NCBI GenBank assembly: GCA_938036825.1 | Contig: CALHWD010000021.1 | Location: 48,442 to 112,441 of the forward strand | DNA: 64,000 nucleotides | Direction: 5' to 3' | Source: an uncultured Candidatus Saccharibacteria bacterium | GTDB taxonomy: Bacteria; Patescibacteriota; Saccharimonadia; Saccharimonadales; Saccharimonadaceae | In this document: positions 1 through 6,939 of the stretch, piece by piece | Position numbering within the stretch: position 1 is the first letter of the stretch | Layout: every line of letters starts with the position of its first letter | The notes under the pieces: generated by a model | Told to the model about the DNA's origin: nothing | What the model saw: the letters and a program-made list of their open reading frames with translations, nothing else | The model's database searches: none | Made by a program: the position numbers and the translations under genes

Positions 1-117
1 CTCAATCGCCTCCTTCAGGTCATTATAATCTTCATTAGACACTGGAAAGAACCCTGCATAGACGAAGGGCTTGACTTCTTTGTAGCCAGGGAGAGGCTGG
101 ACGGTTATTAACGACAT
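1..117 (-). CDS. lepA: Elongation factor 4 (LepA), C-terminal part, runs off left edge
   Basis: The visible 39 residues contain PLPGYKEVKPFVYAGFFPV followed by SNEDYNDLKEAIE. This matches the start of LepA domain III, where E. coli has LPGFKKVKP and YAGLFPVSSDDY. LepA is the ribosomal back-translocase GTPase. The G domain and domain II of the same protein are encoded at 5836-6936 on the same strand, so the protein is split exactly at the domain II/III boundary. This piece has its own ATG, and a TATAAT box ends 10 nt upstream, so it could be expressed separately from a near-leaderless mRNA. Only the beginning is in the window, so whether the rest is intact cannot be seen. The family call is confident; the two-piece arrangement is directly visible. 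Confidence 0.85.
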   Translation of the reverse strand, partial: MSLITVQPLPGYKEVKPFVYAGFFPVSNEDYNDLKEAIE

Positions 118-181
118 ATTAAGCTATATTATAGCACCTTGCTGGCACGACGGGGATACATAGCTCGCAGCTTACATACTT

Positions 182-612
182 CTATCTAGGGTGTCTTTTG
201 CGTTTTATATGTTCTAAAGTCTTTTCTGTGGTATAGCGATGAAAACCAGAATTAAGAAGATCCTCTGCTACTACAGGGTCAACGTGGCCGCCCTCAGCAA
301 GACGACTAAGGCGTATGCTAGCCTTTTCAGCATTGGGATCTGTAAGCATTGCTTCCTGGACTGACTGTGGACGAGCTGCTCTACTCATCTCATCCTCGGC
401 AATAACAGGATCCATATCACCAGTTTCTACCTTCGCGGCTAGCTCAGCCGACAATTTACCAAGCTGTGCATCCCTTTGATCTACCCCCCTCTGAACTTAA
501 GAACATTTCCACCAAGGCTGATAATATCCCAAGAAGCACTTATATTTTTTAAAAGACTACGCTTTTCTTTCACAGCACGATACTCCATAAATAGCTTATT
601 AATGAATCTCAT
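182..612 (-). pseudogene. Unknown small protein, broken or phase-shifted at a run of six G
   Basis: Reading from ATG at 612 gives 43 residues (MRFINKLFMEYRAVKEK...) that end at a stop directly after six G (484-489, C on the + strand). The next frame stays open without a stop to 182, continuing VDQRDAQLGKLSAELAAK and ending HIKRKRHPR. One extra G would fuse both into about 143 aa. The downstream half has only a weak TTG start of its own at 454, which favours one original gene. It carries two related acidic segments (GDMDPVIAEDE and GGHVDPVVAEDLL), suggesting an internal repeat. No family is recognised. It could be a pseudogene, a contingency locus, a programmed frameshift or a sequencing error. 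The gene at 35332-35657 is broken the same way. Confidence 0.6.
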
Positions 613-678
613 GATATAATTATTATTTATAAATGTCAATGGTACCACCCTACCCCGTACCTAACATTTAGTCACTTC

Positions 679-1248
679 TTAAGTTGAAGGAGATGAGTTG
701 GATGTTACCTTTCGCACAAAAGCTGCCTTACCTGCCGTATATGCCTCTCTGTTGTGTCGATACTGCTGCGCCAGCTCGTGTTTGAGTTTGGTATACTTCT
801 CGCGCAAGACGCGGCTACTCCGCAGGCGATCACGAAAGATAATCTTTGGCGACGGCATCGCCTTTGCCTGCTCGACATGGAGATGATACTTCTGGCGTAG
901 CGGATCATCCACGTCATAGCCTTTGCCAAACTCCATTGTCAGTTCCGTCTCAGCATTAGTCATATTTTCGTAGCCAAGCGGGCGAAGTTGCTCTATCAGC
1001 CGTTGCTTCGTTCTACTATCAAGCTTGCTTACAATGAGTAGGCTATCAATAATTGGTTTGGCTGCCAAACCCGGCACCGCTGTGCTACCAATATGCTCGA
1101 TGGCGCACACCTCATCACCCAGCGCATCACTTACCCGCGCTGCCTCAGCCATGAATAACTGTTGCCACCGTTCAGCATATGGCACTACCTCTATAGGAAA
1201 GAGCTGGCCAATTTCTTCTGGTGTCATGGCGTCAAATTTACTCATCAT
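679..1248 (-). CDS. GrpB/UPF0157 nucleotidyltransferase-fold protein
   Basis: This 189-aa protein has the UPF0157 signature: PYAERWQQLF near the N-terminus, then IEHIGSTAVPGLAAKPIIDSL around residues 50-70, and the conserved HLHVEQ-like segment (YHLHVEQAKAM) in the second half. The family has a nucleotidyltransferase fold and is often found as a domain next to dephospho-CoA kinase; its substrate is unknown. The start follows AGAGAGG, which also ends the preceding peptidase gene (stop at 1251-1253), so translation is probably coupled. It sits in the same-strand gene block that separates the two halves of lepA. Family call firm, biochemical role unknown. Confidence 0.85.
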   Translation of the reverse strand: MMSKFDAMTPEEIGQLFPIEVVPYAERWQQLFMAEAARVSDALGDEVCAIEHIGSTAVPGLAAKPIIDSLLIVSKLDSRTKQRLIEQLRPLGYENMTNAETELTMEFGKGYDVDDPLRQKYHLHVEQAKAMPSPKIIFRDRLRSSRVLREKYTKLKHELAQQYRHNREAYTAGKAAFVRKVTSNSSPST

Positions 1249-1250
1249 GG

Positions 1251-1826
1251 TTACCTCTCTATATGAACATGCTCACCTTCACGCAGTCGCACTGTTGGCA
1301 CCGTAGGAAACGCCGTTGCGAGCGCATCGGCATCTGCAGCAGTACGCCGCTCCGCAGGATTATCGGCATTATAGTGGACAACAACATTCATTGGTAAGAT
1401 GGCCGAACCAGTATCAATCCCTTGATGACTCAAAAAATGCTGTGCAAGATAGTTCGCTCCAGCCGATGAGCCAATATAAACTTTGCCACGCAGTAGTCGT
1501 TCTACCTCTGAGAAGTCATGAAGTTCTTGCAATAGTCGGGTTGTTCTACCACCGTGAACGTAGATAATATGAGCGCGTCGAACTTGCTCAACAAAATGGC
1601 TTTTGCTTGCCAATTCTCGTTTCGCTACAGGAAAATATTGATTATACCAGCCCGCCCAATCATCAAACTTCTGTCGCCATTCTTCATGCGGGCTAGCAAA
1701 GAACACATCAAGAATTCTAAGCTCATCTTGCCGTCCTGCAAAGAAATTTTGCAAATAGCTACCAAAGTTACCCGCCCAACGCTCTGCGCCACCGCAAAGG
1801 ATATATGTCGTTTTTGTTAGCTTCAC
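1251..1826 (-). CDS. Peptidase S51-like serine peptidase (PepE/cyanophycinase fold)
   Basis: This 191-aa protein begins YILCGGAERWAGNF, the glycine-rich N-terminus typical of S51 peptidases. It contains the serine elbow GSSAGANYLA after the strand GKVYI, the arrangement of the catalytic Ser in PepE (Asp-dipeptidase) and cyanophycinase relatives. A HGGRTTRLL stretch precedes it, as expected for the Gly-rich loop before the nucleophile helix. Length is slightly below the usual 210-240 aa. It lies 3 bp after the SDR stop and just before GrpB, so the three genes are probably co-transcribed. Cytoplasmic, as no signal peptide is visible. The exact substrate cannot be read from sequence. Confidence 0.75.
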   Translation of the reverse strand: MKLTKTTYILCGGAERWAGNFGSYLQNFFAGRQDELRILDVFFASPHEEWRQKFDDWAGWYNQYFPVAKRELASKSHFVEQVRRAHIIYVHGGRTTRLLQELHDFSEVERLLRGKVYIGSSAGANYLAQHFLSHQGIDTGSAILPMNVVVHYNADNPAERRTAADADALATAFPTVPTVRLREGEHVHIER

Positions 1827-1829
1827 TTC

Positions 1830-2582
1830 CTATCGCCTTCCACCATCAACTGGTATTACGGTGCCCGTTATATACCTTGCTGCATCACTCGCAAGGAAGA
1901 CGATAACTCGTGCAATGTCACGAGGATGAGCAATACGACCAAGAAGAATCTGCTTTTTAGCGTCTGCTATGACATCACTTGGGAGGTCTTTATTCATGTC
2001 CGTGTCCACCCAACCAGGAGCAACACCATTCACTCGTATATAGGGTGCATACTGCGTAGCAAGTGTCTTTGTTATTGATTGAACCGCCGCTTTGCTAGCA
2101 GCATAGTCTATATTGTCGGGATAAAAATCAAACATCCCGGCTGTCGATGCGACATTGATTATAGATCCTTGGCCAGCAGTTTCTTGTATCATACGCCCAA
2201 AGATCTTCCCCGACAAAAGAACACTATAGACATTTGTATCAAAAATCGTTCGATAATCCGCAAAAGTGTGCTCTTCATACGGTTTGTCAATAATGACTCC
2301 TACGTTATTAACAACGATATCAAGCGACGAGAAAGTACATTTTATACGATCCGCTATAGCTTGCACCGCAGCTTCATCAGATACATCAGCCTGAATCGCG
2401 ATAACCTTCACTTTGTAACGATTACTCATCTCATGAACTATCTTTTGTACACTATGCTGGGCAGATGATTTATAATTCATAACCACATTCGCCCCAGCAT
2501 GAGCAAACTCTTCAGCAGTTGCACGCCCGATACCTCTTACAGCTCCCGTTATAAGTACTGTTTTGCCCGCCAATCCATCCAT
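1830..2582 (-). CDS. Short-chain dehydrogenase/reductase (FabG-like)
   Basis: A 250-aa classical SDR. The N-terminal Rossmann motif is TGAVRGIGRA (TGxxxGIG). NNVG marks beta strand 4, and the catalytic Ser lies in NVASTAG with Tyr-Lys in YAASKAA. The end ITGTVIPVDGGRR is the usual SDR C-terminus (TGxxxxVDGG). It would reduce or oxidise a carbonyl or alcohol with NAD(P)H. There is no neighbouring fatty-acid synthesis gene, so a true FabG role is doubtful. The gene starts 9 bp after the stop of the upstream Nudix gene and is followed after 3 bp by the S51 peptidase. Confidence 0.85.
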   Translation of the reverse strand: MDGLAGKTVLITGAVRGIGRATAEEFAHAGANVVMNYKSSAQHSVQKIVHEMSNRYKVKVIAIQADVSDEAAVQAIADRIKCTFSSLDIVVNNVGVIIDKPYEEHTFADYRTIFDTNVYSVLLSGKIFGRMIQETAGQGSIINVASTAGMFDFYPDNIDYAASKAAVQSITKTLATQYAPYIRVNGVAPGWVDTDMNKDLPSDVIADAKKQILLGRIAHPRDIARVIVFLASDAARYITGTVIPVDGGRR

Positions 2583-2591
2583 TGCTAATTG

Positions 2592-3164
2592 CTATGCTAC
2601 CTCTCCCTTATTTCTATCAATGAAATCATTGCTGTATAGATACCGTAATAATACCATCGCGATTCTATCCTCGCGCATGTCACCTTTCAAGGCCATTTCG
2701 CGCACCTCATCATACGAGAACCACAGGTCTGTCTGAATCACTTCGCCGTCCTCAAGTTGCTGCCCATCATCACTTTTTATAAAATTCGTTGCAACAAATG
2801 TATATAAATCCCACTTCACCGTCGCACCAAGTGTCGAGGTATGAATATGCTGCGGATCGACAATCGTGTAGCCCGTCTCTTCTTGCACCTCATGCACAGC
2901 CTTCGTCGTCGCGGCTTGAATTATGTCAACATGCTGAGCGCGAGCGGCTTGGTAATCGGCACGTGAATCAAATACCTTACCCCCTGGCAGGCGATAATCA
3001 TATCCATCCAGCTCATGACGAAATTCGCGGGTGAGCAAGATTTTACCACTGTTTTGATCATCAAGTATAATGCGCACGCCTGGCGCTCGCACCACCCTTT
3101 CCCAGCCCTTGTCATTATGTTGGACATCAAACATCATGCTCGCAAAAGCTGTGTGCCAGCCCAT
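2592..3164 (-). CDS. Nudix hydrolase, degenerate box; N-terminus may be frameshifted
   Basis: This 190-aa protein has LPGGKVF, a spacer longer than usual, and then AVHEVQEETGYTI, matching the Nudix pattern with His-Glu in place of Arg-Glu. It probably hydrolyses a nucleoside diphosphate derivative. The annotated ATG at 3164 has no good SD. An upstream ATG at 3226, after GAGG, opens 20 codons (MTQERLLTEKD...) that would join this frame if the A5 run at the junction had one more A. The real protein may therefore start at 3226 with an indel in between. It is the second of three Nudix genes in this block. Family likely; substrate unknown. Confidence 0.75.
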   Translation of the reverse strand: MGWHTAFASMMFDVQHNDKGWERVVRAPGVRIILDDQNSGKILLTREFRHELDGYDYRLPGGKVFDSRADYQAARAQHVDIIQAATTKAVHEVQEETGYTIVDPQHIHTSTLGATVKWDLYTFVATNFIKSDDGQQLEDGEVIQTDLWFSYDEVREMALKGDMREDRIAMVLLRYLYSNDFIDRNKGEVA

Positions 3165-3250
3165 TTTTGCTTCGCTTTCCCGTTATGTGTTGTGTCCTTT
3201 TCTGTCAGGAGTCTTTCTTGCGTCATACCAATCCTCTACTAGGCAGAATA

Positions 3251-3754
3251 TTACCGTTCCTCTATCATCTGCACCACACCCGTCTCGCTATACCGCTGGT
3301 AGGCAGTGAGAATCTGGCGTGTAGCATCATTCGTATTGAGCTGCAATGCTTCGTCTAGCAAAAACCACTGGCCTGTCGCTACTTCCTCAGTATCGGTGTG
3401 CAATGCCTCACTTTGCCATTGCTTAAGGCAAAACACTACGGTAAAGGCTTGCGTGTCACCATCAGGATAATGATACACCCGCCCTGGTCCAGACTGCGTT
3501 GCAAAGAGCTCGAGGTCGCTGGCGTGCGCAGTGATTCCTGCTTCTTCACGTAGTTCATGTAGTGCCGCGCTGGCGTAACTATCGCCTTCCTCGACGTGGC
3601 CGCCTACTGTGCTCCAGCGGTCGAAGGCTTTGGCGTAGATGAGTTTGACACGCCCTGCTTCATCAACCGGCAAGACATCAACAGTCGTCGTGAGTAATTT
3701 CTTATCCCCAACCTTCTGGCGCAACTGCCACACATATGAGCCAACGTACCCCAT
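3251..3754 (-). CDS. Nudix hydrolase
   Basis: The Nudix box is complete: GGHVEEGDSYASAALHELREEAGI (G-x5-E-x7-RE-x2-EE-x-G) lies in the middle of a 167-aa protein. DVLPVDEAGRVKLIYAKAFDRW before it is the usual beta-strand entry. I chose the ATG at 3754 because AGGAG lies 7 nt upstream. The ATG at 3760 overlaps the stop of the YdcF gene (ATGA) but leaves only 1 nt to the SD. Translation is probably coupled to the YdcF gene. Such small Nudix proteins remove oxidised or non-canonical NTPs or NDP-sugars; the substrate is not predictable here. Confidence 0.88.
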   Translation of the reverse strand: MGYVGSYVWQLRQKVGDKKLLTTTVDVLPVDEAGRVKLIYAKAFDRWSTVGGHVEEGDSYASAALHELREEAGITAHASDLELFATQSGPGRVYHYPDGDTQAFTVVFCLKQWQSEALHTDTEEVATGQWFLLDEALQLNTNDATRQILTAYQRYSETGVVQMIEER

Positions 3755-3756
3755 AT

Positions 3757-4599
3757 TCATTCTCCTTTCTCTGCCGCCAGCAGATGATCAATGGTACTTT
3801 CTATTATGATTTTAGCATATTCGTTGAGGATGAGGTAGCGACCACGGTCGGTTGCTACCCATGTGTTCGTTCTCAAGGCTGGGCTTGGCTCAGGGCTTGT
3901 GGTAAAGATCTCTACTGGCCACGGCGCAAACTTATACATATTCATCTCTGCACGGCGAACATTAAATTCGCTCGTCACCAATGTAATGCGTCGTGGACAC
4001 CACAGCATCGCTTCCCAGCAGTCAATACTACGCTTCACATTGTCTGGGATGGATATCGATCGATCTTCGATGATGATATCTCTTGCCGGGACACCATGAG
4101 TTAGAGCATACTCCGCCATGCGCCAAGCTTCGGCTACAGGAGTATCTTTGCCGTAGGCAACTGCCCAGCGCGGTGAGGCACCAGCAATCGTTATTTTGGG
4201 AGCAACACCAGCATGATACAACTCCACTGCAGTAGCAATTCGCCGATTCTCTGCCGAGCCAAACACCAACATTACATCCGGCCGCCTTGGTGGGTTACCC
4301 TTCGCGAGTACCTCGTAGAGTGTGGCAGCTTCGCTATGATGAGCATGTTGAGCCAAATAATCAGCGAATTGCACTGTAAACCGATGAAGCTTCGCTATAG
4401 TATCATCAAAATCATAAAGCTCATAATGATCAAAAACAGCTGTATCGATACCAGCGTGATGTGCAATCCGCTTCAGCTCCGTAAACAACCGCGGCCGTGC
4501 GTCAAGATAATCCTGGCGCCGAGCTAACCGTGGTGATTCTTGGCGCATCATTGTGCGCAGTTCACTGGCCGATGGCAATTCCACACTACTCGTCCGCAC
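3757..4599 (-). CDS. YdcF/DUF218-family protein, GTG start
   Basis: The core PDVMLVFGSAENRRIATAVELYHAG, then ITIAGA, then PARDIIIEDRSISIPDNVKRSI is the DUF218 (YdcF/SanA-like) pattern, an alpha/beta fold that binds S-adenosylmethionine in E. coli YdcF. The ORF could open at 4659, but that gives a poorly conserved proline-rich start overlapping the Nudix gene by 74 bp. GTG at 4599 has a good SD (AGGAG, 6 nt upstream) and overlaps the Nudix stop by only 14 bp, giving 280 aa. The N-terminal 110 residues are helical and unlike E. coli YdcF, so the partner or substrate is unknown. No transmembrane segment is evident. Confidence 0.75.
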   Translation of the reverse strand: MRTSSVELPSASELRTMMRQESPRLARRQDYLDARPRLFTELKRIAHHAGIDTAVFDHYELYDFDDTIAKLHRFTVQFADYLAQHAHHSEAATLYEVLAKGNPPRRPDVMLVFGSAENRRIATAVELYHAGVAPKITIAGASPRWAVAYGKDTPVAEAWRMAEYALTHGVPARDIIIEDRSISIPDNVKRSIDCWEAMLWCPRRITLVTSEFNVRRAEMNMYKFAPWPVEIFTTSPEPSPALRTNTWVATDRGRYLILNEYAKIIIESTIDHLLAAEKGE

Positions 4600-5164
4600 G
4601 AGAATCTCCTGCTTGCTGGAGGGTACTGGCGAGCAAGGCCCAGGCAGCGAGCATGGCATAGTTGGTGATTACACCAGTAGCGACCATACGGTGGATGGTG
4701 GCAATTGGCAGCCACTCAGAGATAATTTGCTCGGTGTCATCCGGCCGGTGTTGGTGGTTTGTCCCAGCATATTCGCCGTGAACCACATGGAGCTTCGCAC
4801 TGGTGCGACGATTATCAGCATAGAGCCAGCCACATTCCCGCACATTCGTCATGGCAATGCCCGACTCCTCAGCCAGCTCTCGCTGCGCCGCCGCGCACAC
4901 ATCCTCACCCGCCTCAATCTTCCCGCCCGGAAACTGATACAACACCTCATCCACCGGGTACGAATACTCTTGCTGCACCAAAATATTATCACCTCGGCGA
5001 CACACTACGATTACCCCACCATGCCCATGGTAGGGGTGATGGATATACTGGATGGTCTTTCCATTTGGTAGCTCTACTGTATCTTCTGCGACAGTGAGCC
5101 GAGGATGCTCGAAGAGCGTCCGCGACGACAGCATGCGCCATTTTTGCAGCTGATGTGATGACAT
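4586..5164 (-). CDS. Nudix hydrolase, ADP-ribose pyrophosphatase type
   Basis: A 192-aa protein with YQFPGGKIEAGEDVCAAAQR followed by ELAEESGI, a complete Nudix box in the context typical of ADP-ribose/NDP-sugar pyrophosphatases (FPGGxxExGE, preceded by VVVCRRGDNILVQQEYSYPVDE). These enzymes split ADP-ribose to AMP and ribose-5-phosphate in the cytoplasm. The start ATG has no SD and follows an A+T-rich stretch, so it may be read from its own short-leader mRNA. The 3' end overlaps the YdcF gene. A similar enzyme is encoded at 59164-59703. Confidence 0.87.
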   Translation of the reverse strand: MSSHQLQKWRMLSSRTLFEHPRLTVAEDTVELPNGKTIQYIHHPYHGHGGVIVVCRRGDNILVQQEYSYPVDEVLYQFPGGKIEAGEDVCAAAQRELAEESGIAMTNVRECGWLYADNRRTSAKLHVVHGEYAGTNHQHRPDDTEQIISEWLPIATIHRMVATGVITNYAMLAAWALLASTLQQAGDSRADE

Positions 5165-5208
5165 GGTTGGTAAAATATGGATAATAGCTTTACCTATTTG
5201 ACCCTTTC

Positions 5209-5808
5209 TTAATGAAATTCATTTTTCTTAACCCTAGGGATACGACGACGAGACAACACTGTAACCAGCCACAAACAGCCACTACATAAAACAAATCCAA
5301 TTGTCGCAGGGGCAATCACCGCCAGACCAGCTTCACCAGAAAAAGTTATACTCCATAGTAATTTACCGGCAGCCATTAACGCCATGACTATCACACCTAG
5401 CCAGATATTTCGCCACCACAATGCCATGGCTAAAGTAGTAAAAGACAATGGTATAAGCAATGTGAGGAAAATCTTACTTAATGTCCATTCACCCCGTAAA
5501 TACTGCTGCTCAACTTGCAAAAACTGTTGCACCTGTAAATTCGTTTCATCGGGCGGGGCAAACCATCCCATGCTGGTCAAGGTCAAGAATATCACCATCA
5601 TTATCCCTGCCCAGCTCCGCCGATAGGCAAACCAGCAAAACGGTATCAAGAACAACGGACGGATATACCAACTAAGCTGGTTGTGGTGCCGCTGCCACAG
5701 CCAATCCCAAAAACTCGGAGTAGTAAATGCCGCGGCGATGAATAGCATAATCAACCCAGCAAACAAGATGGCGATGAATGTGTCGTACTTTTTTATCACA
5801 GCCATCAT
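5209..5808 (-). CDS. Integral membrane protein of unknown function
   Basis: 199 residues with about five hydrophobic segments: FIAILFAGLIMLFIAAAF; a Trp-rich loop then PLFLIPFCWFAYRR; WAGIMMVIFLTLTSMGW; a LTLLIPLSFTTLAMALWW segment; and two more to the C-terminus. Basic residues follow the last one (SRRRIPRVKKNEFH). No family was recognised. A TATAGT box lies 9 nt before the start, so it may open the transcription unit that lies inside the split lepA. It ends 44 bp before the Nudix gene at 5164. Confidence 0.7.
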   Translation of the reverse strand: MMAVIKKYDTFIAILFAGLIMLFIAAAFTTPSFWDWLWQRHHNQLSWYIRPLFLIPFCWFAYRRSWAGIMMVIFLTLTSMGWFAPPDETNLQVQQFLQVEQQYLRGEWTLSKIFLTLLIPLSFTTLAMALWWRNIWLGVIVMALMAAGKLLWSITFSGEAGLAVIAPATIGFVLCSGCLWLVTVLSRRRIPRVKKNEFH

Positions 5809-5835
5809 ACGATAAACTATACCACTATATTATAA

Positions 5836-6936
5836 CTACTCAAAGTATTTCTTGAGTGTCACTGTATCCCCCACCCGGGCCTCACGCGTCGTCTTCAGGT
5901 TGGTGACGATGTAGCCGATTTCACCGGTGCCAAGCAGTGGGTCGGGCTGCATGGTTGGGCTGAGGTGCCCTACTTCCAGCGCAAGGCCGCGGGCTCCGGT
6001 AGCCATCATGGTAATGTCCGCACCTTTCGGTATCGTGCCGTCTACCACGCGCACATAGAGGATGACCCCCCGGTAGTCATCGTAGTAGCTATCAAAAATC
6101 AGGGCGCGCGTTGGTATGGCCGGCCTATCACTACCCTGCGCGGCCATACGCTCAGCCTGCACCGCTAGTGGCGACACTGGCGCTGGGATACGCTCGACGA
6201 TAGCCCGGAGCACTTGCGGTACATTCTGCCCAGTCTTGGCTGAGATATGAATAATATCGCTCTCATCACAGCTGAGTAGATTAATCACCTGCTTGGAGAC
6301 GCGTGGCACATCGGCTGCTGGCAGGTCAACCTTGTTGAGCACCGGGATGATCGTGAGGTCCTGCTCCATCGCGAGATACACATTAGCGAGCGTCTGCGCC
6401 TGGATCCCCTGGCTGGCATCCACCACCAGCACCGCGCCTTCGCAGGCCTGCAAGCTGCGCGATACTTCATAGCTGAAGTCAACATGGCCAGGGGTGTCGA
6501 TCAGGTTGAGGTCGTAGGTGCCAGGCTGGGGCACGGTGTTTCTGTCCCCGTCAATTGAACCAACAGGCGATACTAAGCGGGTGGCAGTCGACGGGGCAGC
6601 ACCCGCTTCTGAAGAAATCTCTGATTTTTCAGAAGAAGAGGCGGATTGACTGACAGGACCCGCGTCCAGCGACCGACGTGAAGATTCCATGGGAATCTTC
6701 GAAGATGGGAGCAATGATATTATGCTACTCGCTTCCGATTTATACGCATACTTCATCCGCACCGGGGCGAGCTTGATCGTAATTCCTTTCTCGCGCTCCA
6801 GATCCATACTATCCAGCAATTGCTGCTTCATATCTCGCTTGGTAACGGTACCTGTCAGCTCCATCATGCGGTCAGCCAGGGTGCTTTTGCCATGGTCGAT
6901 ATGGGCGATGATGCAGAAATTACGGATATGTTCCAT
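5836..6936 (-). CDS. lepA: Elongation factor 4 (LepA), N-terminal part with a 70-residue insert
   Basis: The G domain is complete: AHIDHGKST (G1), GITIK (G2), DTPGHVDF (G3), NKVDLP (G4) and SAKTG (G5). Domain II ends VGDTVTLKKYFE and is followed by a stop. Normal LepA would continue into PLPGY, which is found at 117 instead. About 70 Ser-rich residues (66-139) are inserted between G2 and G3, where E. coli has about seven. The start lies 3 bp after the murJ stop. The fragment lacks domain III, V and the C-terminal domain that reaches the tRNA, so it cannot act as a normal LepA unless it pairs with the separate C-terminal piece. Confidence 0.88.
   Translation of the reverse strand: MEHIRNFCIIAHIDHGKSTLADRMMELTGTVTKRDMKQQLLDSMDLEREKGITIKLAPVRMKYAYKSEASSIISLLPSSKIPMESSRRSLDAGPVSQSASSSEKSEISSEAGAAPSTATRLVSPVGSIDGDRNTVPQPGTYDLNLIDTPGHVDFSYEVSRSLQACEGAVLVVDASQGIQAQTLANVYLAMEQDLTIIPVLNKVDLPAADVPRVSKQVINLLSCDESDIIHISAKTGQNVPQVLRAIVERIPAPVSPLAVQAERMAAQGSDRPAIPTRALIFDSYYDDYRGVILYVRVVDGTIPKGADITMMATGARGLALEVGHLSPTMQPDPLLGTGEIGYIVTNLKTTREARVGDTVTLKKYFE
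6520..6741 (-). repeat. In-frame palindrome-bearing insert in the lepA G domain
   Basis: These roughly 220 bp code for the Ser-rich insert of LepA. They contain a perfect 9-bp inverted repeat, GAAGATTCC / GGAATCTTC, separated by ATG (6680-6700). They also hold a 7-bp pair, TTCTGAA / TTCAGAA (6607-6634). In-frame palindromic insertions of this kind resemble Rickettsia palindromic elements, which sit in exposed loops of essential proteins. No second copy was noticed in the window, so a dispersed repeat is only a suggestion. Confidence 0.5.
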
Positions 6937-6939
6937 ACG

